Positions 1 to 10,839 of a stretch of DNA of 64,000 nt are shown here, piece by piece. Made by a program: the position numbers and the translations under genes. The stretch comes from Lithospermum erythrorhizon (taxonomy: Eukaryota > Streptophyta > Magnoliopsida > Boraginales > Boraginaceae). Where the stretch lies: positions 20,681-84,680 of the forward strand of contig JADFUC010002099.1 in NCBI GenBank assembly GCA_019722365.1, written 5' to 3'. Below the pieces are notes generated by a model. That model was not told the DNA's origin, did not search any database, and saw nothing but the letters and a program-made list of their open reading frames with translations. Each line of letters begins with the position of its first letter. Positions within the stretch are counted from its first letter, which is position 1.

Positions 1-89
1 GATTTCACTTTCCAAGTTAAATGTTAATTAATTTTATTAATCGATTTATTAAACTCAATTTATGTTAATCAAATTGAATTTAAATTGTA

Positions 90-207
90 AAATAAGTGAG
101 CTAGCTCGGAGCTCGAGATCGACTCGACTCGATGAAACCTCGACACATTTAATGACCGAAACGAGCCCAAAAAACTTCAACTCGGGTTCGACTCATTTAC
201 AGCTCTA
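90..207. mobile_element. hAT-like non-autonomous element, right end
   Basis: The stretch is rich in GCTCGA/CTCGACTCGA words and finishes with ACTCATTTACAGCTCTA. Read on the other strand this is TAGAGCTGTAAATGAGT, the form common at ends of plant non-autonomous hAT elements. Related ends with GTTGTT followed by a GAGCCGG core occur at 28905, 38411 and 48785. Only one end is visible here and no 8-bp duplication could be paired. Confidence 0.4.
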
Positions 208-2209
208 TCGGTACATCTACCAATATTATTTTTTATTAAGGACATAGCAACCATTTGCTTCTTTGAGAGTAATAAACTATCTTTCCTGTGACAGTTGGAA
301 TCTGTTCAGACTTGGAAGCCTCATACTATTTTTATACATTACGATTAGGCCTAAAATTCGATGCTTGTAGTTGGAGGTTTGACGGACAATTTATGTGTTG
401 CAGGCTTGCAGCTTCTTATCATATTATGAAACTGAAAATGTATTATTTAAGAACATTTTAAAATGTAGTTAGGCCCAATATTTAGTGCATTGCCTTGTTG
501 GCTTGTTGCCTTATTCAAACCTCTATAGCGCATGGCATCTATGTAATTCAAAAAAATTAATGTACAATATGCCAACGTAGTTCATATTTACAAGGTTTCA
601 ACGTTGAAATGAGTCCTAAAAAATTCTGAGTAAACTGATATTCAGCTCTGCAAAATAGTCCCACTCTAATCGGCAAATAAAAGATTTGCCTAGTTCAAAT
701 CCTCACAAGAGTCGGTACTTTTTCATCCAACAAATGAATAATCAAACCATTCTTATCAATCATAAGAGGGAAGTTAGTTATTCCAAAGACACAAATAGTC
801 ATTGGCTCATTGCAAGTCAAGTTCAACCCACTGGAATGAAAACAGTCTCTGAGATCTATGATTAGTGAATATTTGTCATAGTTTTGAGGATGATTTTGGG
901 TACTTTACTACTCATAATTTGATTGTTTTGGTTGTTTAATTATTGAATATTATATTATGTGATTAAAAGGTGTTTTTATTATTATTTGGAAAGATATCTT
1001 TAATTTAGAAAGGAAAATTTAAAAAAGAATTTGCTTGGTAAATTAAGTATAATTTTAGGAAAATTGGACAAAAATCGGATCGAGAATTGAGAAAATGTAT
1101 AGGCATTCTGGCGCAATGAGAAAATAAAAGGCAGGAGTTAAGCACCAATTACTTATATAAATCAGTAGCAGCAGTATTCTTTTCTTTTCATACGAAAACT
1201 TTGGTAGTAACATTACTCTCTTTTATTTACATCGTTTAGATTGAGAGACGATTGATAATTATATCTGATGCTATTAAATCACTACAGTTAATTTGTCTTT
1301 CAATGTATTTATAGTTATTTCGGTGAGTAGTAGCTAAATTTATTATTCTTGGGGGTTTTGATGTAGCGCAGCCAGTGTATTTTTAATCCAGAATTTTGGG
1401 TTATTATAATTCTGGTAGTATTAATCGTTGAAACAGCAGTTTGATTGTTTAGAATGCAGTCGGTGCTTTTATATGAGAATTAAAGGTATTATCTGTTGCG
1501 GTCAGAAAGGAAGGCGTAATAGATGACGATTAGTTAAGCGAGTGGGTTGTTATACGGAAGTATCTGGCCATGAATTAGTTAATAGATTTAGATTTCTTGA
1601 CTTGGTTTCAGCTAATTAATTTCACTAGTGAGATAGGGGGATTGATTAAAATAGAGGCAATTTCGGTGAACACGTGAATAGAAACGGTATCTCTGGAGCA
1701 AACGAGAAATTGAATGCTGAGTGTTGATAAATATATTATTTGGGTAGAGAAATACTTTACTGTTAGGTGAAGTTGACACCCTGGTAGTCCTTTATTCATA
1801 AGTTTATCCCTTTTAATTGCATTGCTAATTTAGAAGTTTATTTATTTTAGTCAATCGATCAAAATCACATACTTACTCAACAATTACGGTAACTTAAGTA
1901 ATCTAGATTCTTGGGTGGATTCGGCCTTCTGCTTGGCTTATTTATCTTCTTCTGCGATTTGTGCTCTTTGCGAGAAATATAATTTGTTCCGTCAATCTAC
2001 TTTAACAATTGTTTGAAACCTAATGGTCCCCACCCATTAATTGTCTGTTGGCCAATTTATTGTGAAGACAAAATCAGAATCAATTAGAAGTGGTCTAAGT
2101 GTAACAAAAAGGTTGTAGTTACTCAAAAGCTCAGTATAATTGCTTCTGTTTTAGCTAAATCTTCCTTTCTTGGCCTAATGTTTATACTTAGTACTTTTCA
2201 TTTAGATAA
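208..2209. other. AT-rich spacer, no gene seen
   Basis: No coding region of convincing length is present. A TATA-like TATATAAA near 1154 and a short stretch near 1900-1960 (GGGTGGATTCGGCC) loosely resemble parts of gypsy LTRs. I could not find a paired copy, a primer-binding site or a target duplication, so no element is called. Confidence 0.5.
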
Positions 2210-2214
2210 AAAGA

Positions 2215-3081
2215 TGTTGGATATAAAGATATTAGGCGTTGTGAATCACGAGAATTTATGCCGTTTGTGTGTCGATGAGAACTGCGCAAAGATGGGATCA
2301 AATAGCAAAGGATTTGAAAAATGATGCGATGCAGCATTCTTGAAATTGTGGAGAGTAACTTTATAAGTAAAGAACAAAGTAGCCTTAGTAGTATGATTGA
2401 CGCATGCTAAAATGTATGCGTGCGCCCATGAGGGGAGTGCAAATCAGGGGTAAATGAGCTCGGAAGTAGCGAAGCCATGTGCGTGTGTAAACTGCGGACC
2501 TTGCGAATGCGGTCCAAAGGGGGAGGTCGTGCGGCCATTTTCTTCCGATGAGTTCGGTTTTACATTTACAAACTGAAAATGAAATTTGATTTGGCATTCA
2601 AATCAAATGGCGATTATACGTTTTATTTGCTCGTTAAGGGTGTTTAGTGCACGCCCAATGCGAAACGTTTTGGTTAGCGGCGGCCTACATGGCGAAGAAA
2701 ATCCGTCGGCCACGACGAAAATCGTAAACAAAGCCTTGCGGTTCGCGAAAAAAAAAAAATCCGAGAACCATTAACTTTCATTGCTTTTACGTCAAGTGAT
2801 ACTCGTGAAGCGGTTAAATTCGTCGGTTCATAATCTTTAGTGAAGCCGTCATTGAGGTGATTTATCGCAGGAAGCGTACGTCTCTACATGCGTCATGCTT
2901 ACCGAGGGAAAGAATTCGAATACGTTTAAGGAAAAGCGTTGTAAGCGTGACTCCATCGTTTCATTTCCGTTGTAATTGTTTGGCTCGCTTTGTAATCGTT
3001 TCATTTCGTATGAGTTTTTGTATTGTTTATTTCTGAGGATTTTGTTATATGATTCGTTTCCTACAGTAGTTCCATACAACT
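2215..3081 (+). repeat. Copia element 5' LTR
   Basis: It begins TGTTGGATATAAAG and ends near a CATACAAC sequence. It shares blocks such as TGCGCAAAGATGGGATC and TTGGTTAGCGGCGGC with the LTRs at 7871 and 8736. Differences among the three copies are mostly 1-6 base indels. The right end is approximate because the terminal CA is degraded. Confidence 0.8.
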
Positions 3082-3339
3082 TAAAAGCGTGTTCGATCGG
3101 ATACCACAGCAGCCTTTCTGGTGGAATCAGAATGTTGATACATCATGGTGAATCTGCGAGTGATGGTGGTACCGGTTGTGGTCGATTGGTATTTCGGATG
3201 GTGGTGTTGATTGTCAAGCTGTTCCGACCTTTGTCCCGAAGTGCTGCTTCCTCCACATGTTCTGATGCAGTTCTAGCGGTTGTTCAATTTGTTGCTACCT
3301 ATTTGGTGGTGGTTCGAGAATTGTTTCCACCGGTACATG

Positions 3340-6300
3340 ATTGTGCCTCCTCGACCTCCAAATGTTCCTGTGATGCAGAAAAATGATCAACCTAAGCCCC
3401 TGGTTTTTTCCGGACAGAATTTCAAAAGCTGGAGAGAACAAGTGATGTTCTATCTCACGACCTTGAAGCTTACCCGCAGTTCTTGGTTGAGGGAACCTCA
3501 CCGGTTGAAGATGATGGTGTTTGGAGTTTTAGGCTGCGGTCGACTCTGGAGACACTCCACGATTATTTGATTGTAATTATTTGGTGACTTATTTAGCCGG
3601 ATGATTTGTATAGCGTATATAAAACATACGCTACTAACGAGTGTTGGGGCAGCAGGTTCAAGTACAGGGAGACTCGAATGCGGGTTTCGAAAATTTATTG
3701 TGGGGAGATTTCTAGACTATAAAATGGTGGATGAAAATCGGTGGGCCGATCGGTTTCGAACTTGAAGTTGTCTTCCGCGAGCTTGAGTTGAAGGAATGGT
3801 CTTGAGCGAAATGTTGATGTTCTTTGCATTGTCAGTGCCACCGTGGATAGACGAGAACTATTTGAAGCCTGGCGAAAGGATATGGTATGTTACAATTATC
3901 TATTCGGCGAGAATAGAAAGAAGGGCAATAGGAATTTGGGATGGTATTGTTTATCTGACTCCTCTGCGGGGAGTCTAAGGTGAATGTTGGAATTTGGGTC
4001 TTTTTTAAATTAACTTTCAAAGGGAAGAAGAAGAATGATTTTGCACCTAAGGGAAACGATTCAAGAAAGCGGATTCGGCCTGAGGAATTCTTGAGGCTTT
4101 TTGATGGGGTGTGTTACGGTGTAATAAAGCGTGGTCGTAAGTCCATCGAGGTGTAAGCGGCGAGAGAAATAATGGGAAAAAAGATGGCGAATATGGTCAC
4201 AAAAGAATCCCAGGAAGAGATCGAGCTTGTCGTTGTGATTTACGAGGTGAACTTTGTGAGCTTGAAGTGGTGGATCAGATACCGGTGCTCTTAGGCATGT
4301 TTGTTCGGTCGAAGATCGACTTTGCTACTGACGACTGCGAATGGTGAGAAGATGTACATGGCGAATAATGCAACCTCCAACATTGAGGGAGAAGGAACTG
4401 TGGTGCTGAAAATGACTTCGGGGAAGGAAGTCACATTGAAGAATGTTCTGTATGTCCCAGAACTTAGGAAGAGACAATGTAATGCGGTTTTTACTTAGCA
4501 AACATGGGTTTAAACTTGTAATTGAGTCTGATAAAGTTGTACTTTCTAAGTCGAGGCGTATTTTGTTGGAAAAGGCTATGTGTTAAATGAGTAACTTTCA
4601 AAATGAATGTAATGGTTACAAAAGCGAAGATGAATAAAAATAATATTGCACATGTTTGTGAGTACTCTAATTATGGCATAGTAAGGTTCGGTTATGTGAA
4701 CTCTAATTCTTTGCGAAGAATGATCCAAGTTAAATCACATACTAATGAATTTGCTCGATAAGAATTACAAGTGTAAGCGTGTGTTGAAACAAAATCGGCG
4801 AGAGCAACATTTCCGACCGTAGTTAGAAATAATAAGCCTGCAAATGTACATTCCTGATGGCGTGCGTGATATGAGCCGATTGATCAAAGGTGAAATGAGT
4901 ATTTTTATACTTTGTAGATGATAGTACAAAATTTTGCTATGTATACTTGATGAAAAGTAAAAATGAGGCAATCGATAAATTTGCACTTTATAAAGAAGAA
5001 GTTGAAAATCAACTTGAGAAAAAGATAAAAGTAGTACGAAGTGATAGAGGTGGTGAGTATGTCTCACCATTTGGTCAATTTTGTTCTGAGCGTGGTATTG
5101 TTCACGAAGTGACCCATATATTATTCTCCTCAATCGAGATAGGATTGCCGAAAGAAAAAAACCGTCATTGAAAGAGATGATGAATGCGCGGTGATAAGTT
5201 AGAACACACACCTCCCGAGGAATGTGAAGGTTAAGTGATGCTGACGACTAACTACCTCTTGAACAAAATTCCTCGTAAAATGAGGATAAAACCCATTTGA
5301 ATTGTTCAAAGGTAGAGCACCAACCTACAAACATCTTCGAGTGTGGGGGTGTTTGGCGAAGAAGATAAGTATTACACTCCTCTTAAGCAGGAGTGACTAT
5401 TGGTCTAAAGCGGTTGATCACGATCTTTATTGGATATGCTCAAAATAGTAATGCATGCTCGGTTTCTTGTTCATAAGAGTGACAATTCACGAGTGAACGA
5501 AACACAATATTAAGTCTCGGAATGTCACGTTCTTGAGCATGTCTTTCGATGAAATCTAGTAAGAAGGTCTTGGCATCTAAAAAGGACACGTAGACACGAG
5601 GTAGTGTCGATGCGAGACTATGGATAGTAGTAAAGGAAGTTGAGGAAGAAAGAACCTGAAGCGTAGTAAAAGAACGCGTGTCGAGAAGTCTTTTTAGTTC
5701 GATTTTTGTAGCATTATATGCTTGAGAGTGAACCTCGAACTTACCGAGAGAACATCAGTTCGATGGTCGACTTTGGAAGGAAGGCTATCACGAGAAGTGA
5801 GGTGTTGTTCAATTTTCTGAGAATCACACTTGGGAATTAATTGAATCTTCCGCCCGGGATGTAAAACTTTAAATCCAAATGAATTTTTTAAAGAGGAAAA
5901 TGAAAATGGGGCGATAGATAAGTACAAAAAGTGAGCTAAGTCATTTTGTAGGAATAGACAAAAGAAGGACTAGACTGATGATACTTATTCTCCCGTGACA
6001 AGAGATAACAACATCCATTAGGATTATCACGGCAATTGCCTCAACTGCGCCCAATTTAGATGTACATCAAATGGATGTAAAAGCGACTTAAACGGAGAAT
6101 TAGATGAAGAAATTTATGTAAGAACTAACTGAGGGGTTTTATAGTTCGAATAAGAGGAAAAATATGTCGACTTGTCAAATCTTTGTATAGGTTAAAACAA
6201 AGCGCCTAAACAATGGCACGAGAAGTTTGACAAGACATTACTTTCAGTGGATTTAAAATCAATGAGTGTGTGTGAAATTGTGTTTATGTAAATCCTTTAG

Positions 6301-7205
6301 AGAGGATATGTAATTTTGCCTTTGGCAACTGTGGATGACATGCTCGTGTTGGTAGCAATCAAAAGATGAGTCAATCCACCAAAGATATCTTTGAACTCCA
6401 AGTTTGACATGAAGGACATGGGACAAAGCCGAGGAATCTAATTTTGAGATCGTATTATCAGAGAACTCTGTGGTACAGTGTTAACCCAATCGCCTTATCG
6501 ATAAAATTCTTGGGAAATTTGCCAAGATGATTTTGGAGAATGTCCAACTCACGGTGGATGAACATCGATACCTCGCGAAGAATAAAGGGAAAGTGTCTCG
6601 AGCTTGAGTATTACGAAGTTATTGGGAGATCATGTACGTGGAGTTGTACTAGACGGATATAGGCATTCGGTAAGAAAATTGAGTAGATATACGAGTAATC
6701 CGAGTAGCGATCATTGGGAAGCTATTGTGCGAGTACTTAAGTACTTGAGACATACTCGGAATTACGAGCTGCAGTATATGCGGTATCCGGCTGTACTTGA
6801 GGGGTACACGGATGCAAATTGGATCTCAGATACTGGTGATTCAATGGCTACTCGTGGATATGTATTCACTTTTAGGCCGATGCCGGTGTGTCGTGAAGTC
6901 CTGCAACGTTAATTGCGGATCACGATGAATTCGGGACCGTTTGCCTTAGACAAATTAGCCCAGGGAAGAAGCCCAGAATGGTTAAGAGCAATTTCTTGAG
7001 GATATTCGGAGTGGGAGAAAAGCCAGCGCTCCAATTTGCGTATATTGTGACAATGAGTCTGATTGGGAGACATGACACTTATATAATGGTAAGTCGAGAC
7101 ACATTAAATCGGCGACATAATACCGTCTTGATTATACAGTGAGTTATCAGCGGTGATCATGTAAGATCAAAGGATAACATAGCGGATCCGTTGACCAAGG
7201 GGGTT
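3340..7205 (+). pseudogene. Copia gag-pol polyprotein, frameshifted
   Basis: Fragments are in copia order across several frames. Gag begins near ATG 3373 with MQKNDQPKPLVFSGQNFK, the usual start of a copia gag domain. The protease/pre-integrase part at 4301-4498 reads ANGEKMYMANNATSNIEGEG and ends in NVLYVPELRK. The integrase core at 4900-5170 keeps VVRSDRGGEYVS. Reverse transcriptase at about 5950-6480 keeps YSPVTR, QAPKQWHEKFDK-like and VDDML pieces. RNase H at 6604-6912 ends in [16 protein letters not shown] final piece near 7170-7200 reads DNIADPLTKGV, the normal copia C-terminus. Stops and frameshifts separate every domain, and no zinc knuckle was recognised. The copia assignment is firm; the lineage is not. 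Confidence 0.85.
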
Positions 7206-7861
7206 AAAGAAAGAAAGAACTAGTTGAAATTAAAACCGAAATGAATGGGATTGAAAACCCTTGAGAAAAAATACGAATGAGTGACAACCTACCTTTGTTG
7301 GTAGGAGATCAGATTCGGGTTCGAGGGACAAACAGCTCATCATGTATTAGTAGTGCGTAGAGTTTCACTTACATTCTAGATGAGAAATAGTGATACCAGG
7401 GGTAAGGTTAAGCTATGCTTTTAATGACTCTATGAGATACTGAAGGAGTAGCGCTGGTTACTCGAAAGAATATGAAGAGTCGCACATGTGAGCTAAAGTA
7501 AGGGGGCGGCTTTAGAAGAGAAATGCCGGAGGAGTGCGTTTGCTTGGCGGCCAGCCTCCTGAGAACCGGGCACGTGTCGAGGCTTTAACCGGACACAATA
7601 GTGAGAGCGTCTGAGTCGGATCGAGACTGTCAGTATCATTTCTGCAAAGCGGTGGTTCGAGACAAGCGTCTCTTATGTACATTTGGTGAATGTAAGCAAT
7701 AATACGTAAAGGAAGGAAGGTTCCAAGGCCGTCAGCGCTTATCTATGCGAGAATGGGGCCGTTGTTGCTATCACCAATTATCGAGTCAAAATCTTTTCAA
7801 ATTTGTATCATGTGGGCGATATTAGTTTTATTGATTTTGTTTGAATACAAATTTTGATTCA

Positions 7862-7870
7862 TGTGGGGGA
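7862..7870 (+). other. Polypurine tract of the copia element
   Basis: The purine-rich TGTGGGGGA lies immediately before the TGTTGG start of the second LTR, where second-strand synthesis would be primed. It fixes the orientation of the element as plus. Confidence 0.6.
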
Positions 7871-8735
7871 TGTTGGATATAAAGAGAATATTAGAGCGTT
7901 GTAAATCCAAAATTTTCCTCTGCGTTTACATGTGTCCCGATGAGAACTGCGCAAAGATGGGATCGAACCATAAAGTTTGAAAAATGCGTGCGGTACCACG
8001 TGCTTGAGAGTGTGGGAGAGTGACACTTTATAATGTGATTGACTACTTATGCTAAAATGTACAGCGCCCGCGGGGAGTCTGAAATCGGTAAATGAGCTCG
8101 GAAATTGTGAAGCCAGGTGCGTGTGTGGGCCTAGCGGACACGAATGCCGGTTCGAAGGGGGGTTGTGGGAGCCAACTTTTGCTTCGGTCGGTTCCGTTTG
8201 CACATTTCAAACTTGAAATCGAAATTTGATTTGGCGTTCAAATCAAATGGCGATTCACATCGTTTATTTGCTTTCATTAAGAGTGTTTAGTGCACCTTAA
8301 TGCAAGGAAGCGTTTTGGTTAGCGGCGGCCTCACATATTCTTTGAAGAAAATCCATCGGCCCAGCGACACGAAAATCATAAACAAAACCTGCAGTTCACG
8401 AAAAAAAAAAAATCCGAGGCTCCCGTCTGCTTTCATTGCTTTTACGTCGAGTGATACTTCGGCTAGAAGTAGGCGGTTAAATTCGTCGGTTCATAGTACT
8501 AGTAAACCCGATCGTGAGGTATTGAATTTTATCTGAGGCGTGCGTCTGTCGTCCTTAGCCTTAGGAAGGAGTCGAATACGCTTTTAAGGAAGCGTTATGT
8601 ATTGACTCAATCTAGTTTCATTCGTTGTAATTGTTTGGTTAAGCTGTAATGATTTCATTCGTATGAGTTTTGTATTCTTTATTTGCAAGAGGATTTTGTT
8701 GTATAGTTCGTTTCTCTATTAGTTCCCTACGGTGA
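7871..8735 (+). repeat. Copia element second (internal 3') LTR
   Basis: It begins TGTTGGATATAAAGAGAAT directly after the polypurine tract. It matches the 2215 copy along its length with many short gaps. It runs straight into another LTR start (GATGTTGTAAGAAT) at about 8736, with no primer-binding or internal sequence between them. Confidence 0.8.
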
Positions 8736-9583
8736 TGTTGTAAGAATATTAGAGATGGAATCCAAATTTGCCTACCGTTTGTGTGTCGATGAGCTTGCGC
8801 AAAGATGGGATCAAACCATAAAGTTTGAAAATCGTGCGGTACGCGTGCTTGAGAGTGTGGGAGTGACGCTTTATAAGTAAGGCTCACAGTAGCCTTAGTA
8901 ATGTGATTGACTCACATGCTAAAATGTCCAATGTGCAGCGCCGCAGAATCCGGGGTAAATGAGCTCGAAGTGGCGGCCATGTGCGTGTGTGCGACCTGCG
9001 GACACGAATCTTGATTCGAAAAGAAGTCGTGCGAGCCAACTTTTGCTTCAGTCGAGGATTGGTTTGCACATTTCAAACTTAAATCGAGAATTTGATTTGG
9101 CATTCAATCAAATGGCGATTATCGTTTTATTTGCTTTCGTTAAAGATTATTTAGTTTTGTAATGCGAGAGCGTTTGGTTAGCGGCGGCGCTACGTAATGT
9201 GAAGAAATCAGTAGTAACAACCTGAAATCAACAAAGCTGCGGTTCAAAAAAATAAAAATCCGGGGAAGGCTCACGTCTCTTTTCATTGCTTTTTACGTCA
9301 GAGTGATGCGCAAACTCGTGGCCCAGGATTTAGGTCGATCGGTTCATAGTGCTAGTGAAGCCGATGTTGAGGTGGTTTTATCTGGGAAGGCGTGCGTGCG
9401 TAGTCCGCTTAGCACCGGGGAAGAGGTCGAATGGTTTTAAGAGGAAAGCGTTATGCTTGATGACTCCATCTGGTTTCATTTGTTGTAATTGTTTGGCTCG
9501 ACATGTCGTTCGTTTCGTATGAGTTTTTGTATTGTTTATTTGCAAGTTTTGTTGTATAGTTAATTTTACTGTTAGTTATACTG
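8736..9583 (+). repeat. Copia element third (outer) LTR
   Basis: It shares long words with the preceding LTR, including CGCAAAGATGGGATCAAACC and TGGTTAGCGGCGGC, and ends close to GTTAGTTATACTG. The AAAGA that follows equals the bases before the first LTR at 2210-2214. It is therefore part of the same insertion rather than an independent solo LTR. Confidence 0.75.
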
Positions 9584-9757
9584 AAAGATGAATTCTCGAT
9601 CCATCTCATTTATTTGGGAGATTTTTCCTTTTCTTAATTCCCAAAACTACGTCTTTTAGGATAATTAAGATTCAATACTACCTCTAGTGATTTCTTTAAC
9701 TTTAAGAACATCAAACCCTATCAACTATATCAATAATGGAGAATATATGAGACTTAC

Positions 9758-9859
9758 ATTTTCAAGTGGAACAAAGTAAGCCTTTTCAATGTACTTGTCA
9801 TCCTTTAACAGACCAAGAAGATCCATGGTTCGGCATGTTTGCTCCTGGAAGAATTTGAA
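9758..9859 (-). pseudogene. Exon-like open segment with splice signals, possible gene remnant
   Basis: On the minus strand these 102 bases (34 codons) are open in one frame and read FKFFQEQTCRTMDLLGLL, continuing to YIEKAYFVPLEN. A consensus donor GTAAGT follows (plus-strand ACTTAC at 9752-9757). A pyrimidine-rich stretch ending TTCTTCTAG precedes (plus-strand CT at 9860-9861). A second short open piece on the same strand near 9983-10010 (VKPAKDLHR) also lies between plausible AG and GT signals. The copia insertion ends only about 170 bases downstream on this strand and may have separated these from the rest of a gene. I do not recognise the family. It could also be chance; no full gene can be assembled in the window. 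Confidence 0.35.
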
Positions 9860-10019
9860 CTAGAAGAATGATGAAGTTGTTGATGATGCCTTTGGCATTA
9901 TGTTTAGCCAAATTTTTCACCTTCCTTTTAACATAAAAATCAAGTATACTTCAGCATACACAGGCATCTAACCAACCTATGCAAATCCTTAGCAGGCTTT
10001 ACCTCTGTGACAATAGCCA

Positions 10020-10525
10020 GGCAGTATGCCCATCAAGATGAATGCCATTTTATTTTTATGCTCTCACCAAATAGGCAATGCAGACATAAAACAAACTGTA
10101 ATCACTGACCCTCACAGCAGAGGTCAGTTGAATTAAATTTTACAATGTAGTCATCGAACTATAGCAGTCCTAAATGATGGTGCTTTCTTATGCAGGTGAA
10201 ACGTGCTACGATGTGCATTTAAAAGCTCCTACTTTTAATTGCAGTATTCAACTACAGACAGTTCCCAAAGGCTGAAAGGTAATGCAATGACATACACCAA
10301 CACACTGAACCTTGAAAATGAACACATCAACTGCAGCACACTTTACATTAATGTTTAATCTATACTAGTGGATTAAGCCCCATCTGAAGACAGCCTAGAG
10401 GCTATGGTTATATAACATGGCCCATCATAACTTAACATAGAAAATCAACGAGTTGTGGGTGCTTATATTATTATGGTTTAATGAAGAATTTGAAACGAAC
10501 CAACGCTATACAACGAGTTGGCCCG
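10020..10525. other. Low-copy-looking AT-rich DNA, no gene called
   Basis: No repeat shared with the rest of the window and no long open frame is seen. It borders the exon-like segment at 9758-9859 and could be intron or flank of the same broken gene. Confidence 0.35.
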
Positions 10526-10529
10526 ATTG

Positions 10530-10757
10530 CATAATTTAGTGAAAACCATTAAGCACATCTAATGGTTTCCACATATATCTTCCTGAAACCATTAGCCTAT
10601 ACAAGAGGTTTTGAATGGTTTGAGATGATTATATAGACATAATTTAGTGAAAACCATTAAGCACATCTAATGGTTTCCACATATATCTTTCTGCTGAAAC
10701 AGTTATCTGAGGTTTTTTGAATGGTTTGAGATGATTATATAGGCATAATTTAGTGTA
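10530..10757. repeat. 108-bp direct repeat containing a small hairpin
   Basis: The block starting CATAATTTAGTGAAAACC at 10530 recurs at 10638, and a third partial copy starts near 10744. Each full unit contains AAACCATTA and TAATGGTTT separated by about 8 bases, which can pair as a stem. Further AACCATTA words continue to about 10830, so the array probably decays into its right flank. Confidence 0.75.
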
Positions 10758-10839
10758 GGTATTTTTGTATGAATGATTTTACCATGTGCATATTGAAACC
10801 ATTACCCAAACCATTAGGCATAATTTAGTACAAAATTAC

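Larger units (their letters stand above)
2215..9583 (+). mobile_element. Degenerate Ty1/copia LTR retrotransposon with three LTRs
   Basis: Three related copies of an LTR of about 860 bases start with TGTTG at 2215, 7871 and 8736. The first two enclose an internal region with copia-order remnants: gag, protease, integrase, reverse transcriptase, RNase H. The second and third LTRs sit directly next to each other. The outer flanks carry the same five bases, AAAGA, at 2210-2214 and 9584-9588, which suits a single 5-bp target duplication for the whole three-LTR unit. A purine-rich tract (GTGGGGGA) precedes the LTR at 7871, as expected for plus-strand priming. All reading frames are broken by short indels, so the element cannot be autonomous now. 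Lineage within copia was not assigned. Confidence 0.85.

Noticed and set aside
208..2209. Possible gypsy LTR suggested by a TATA box and a GTGGATTCGGCC word
   Set aside because: No paired copy, duplication or coding region was found, so the resemblance is too weak to call.
2976..3386. 136-codon plus-strand ORF across the copia LTR end
   Set aside because: It crosses the LTR/internal boundary and is out of frame with the gag motif; it is a chance frame.
4765..5211. 148-codon minus-strand ORF
   Set aside because: It is antisense to the copia integrase remnant (VVRSDRGGEYVS on the plus strand).
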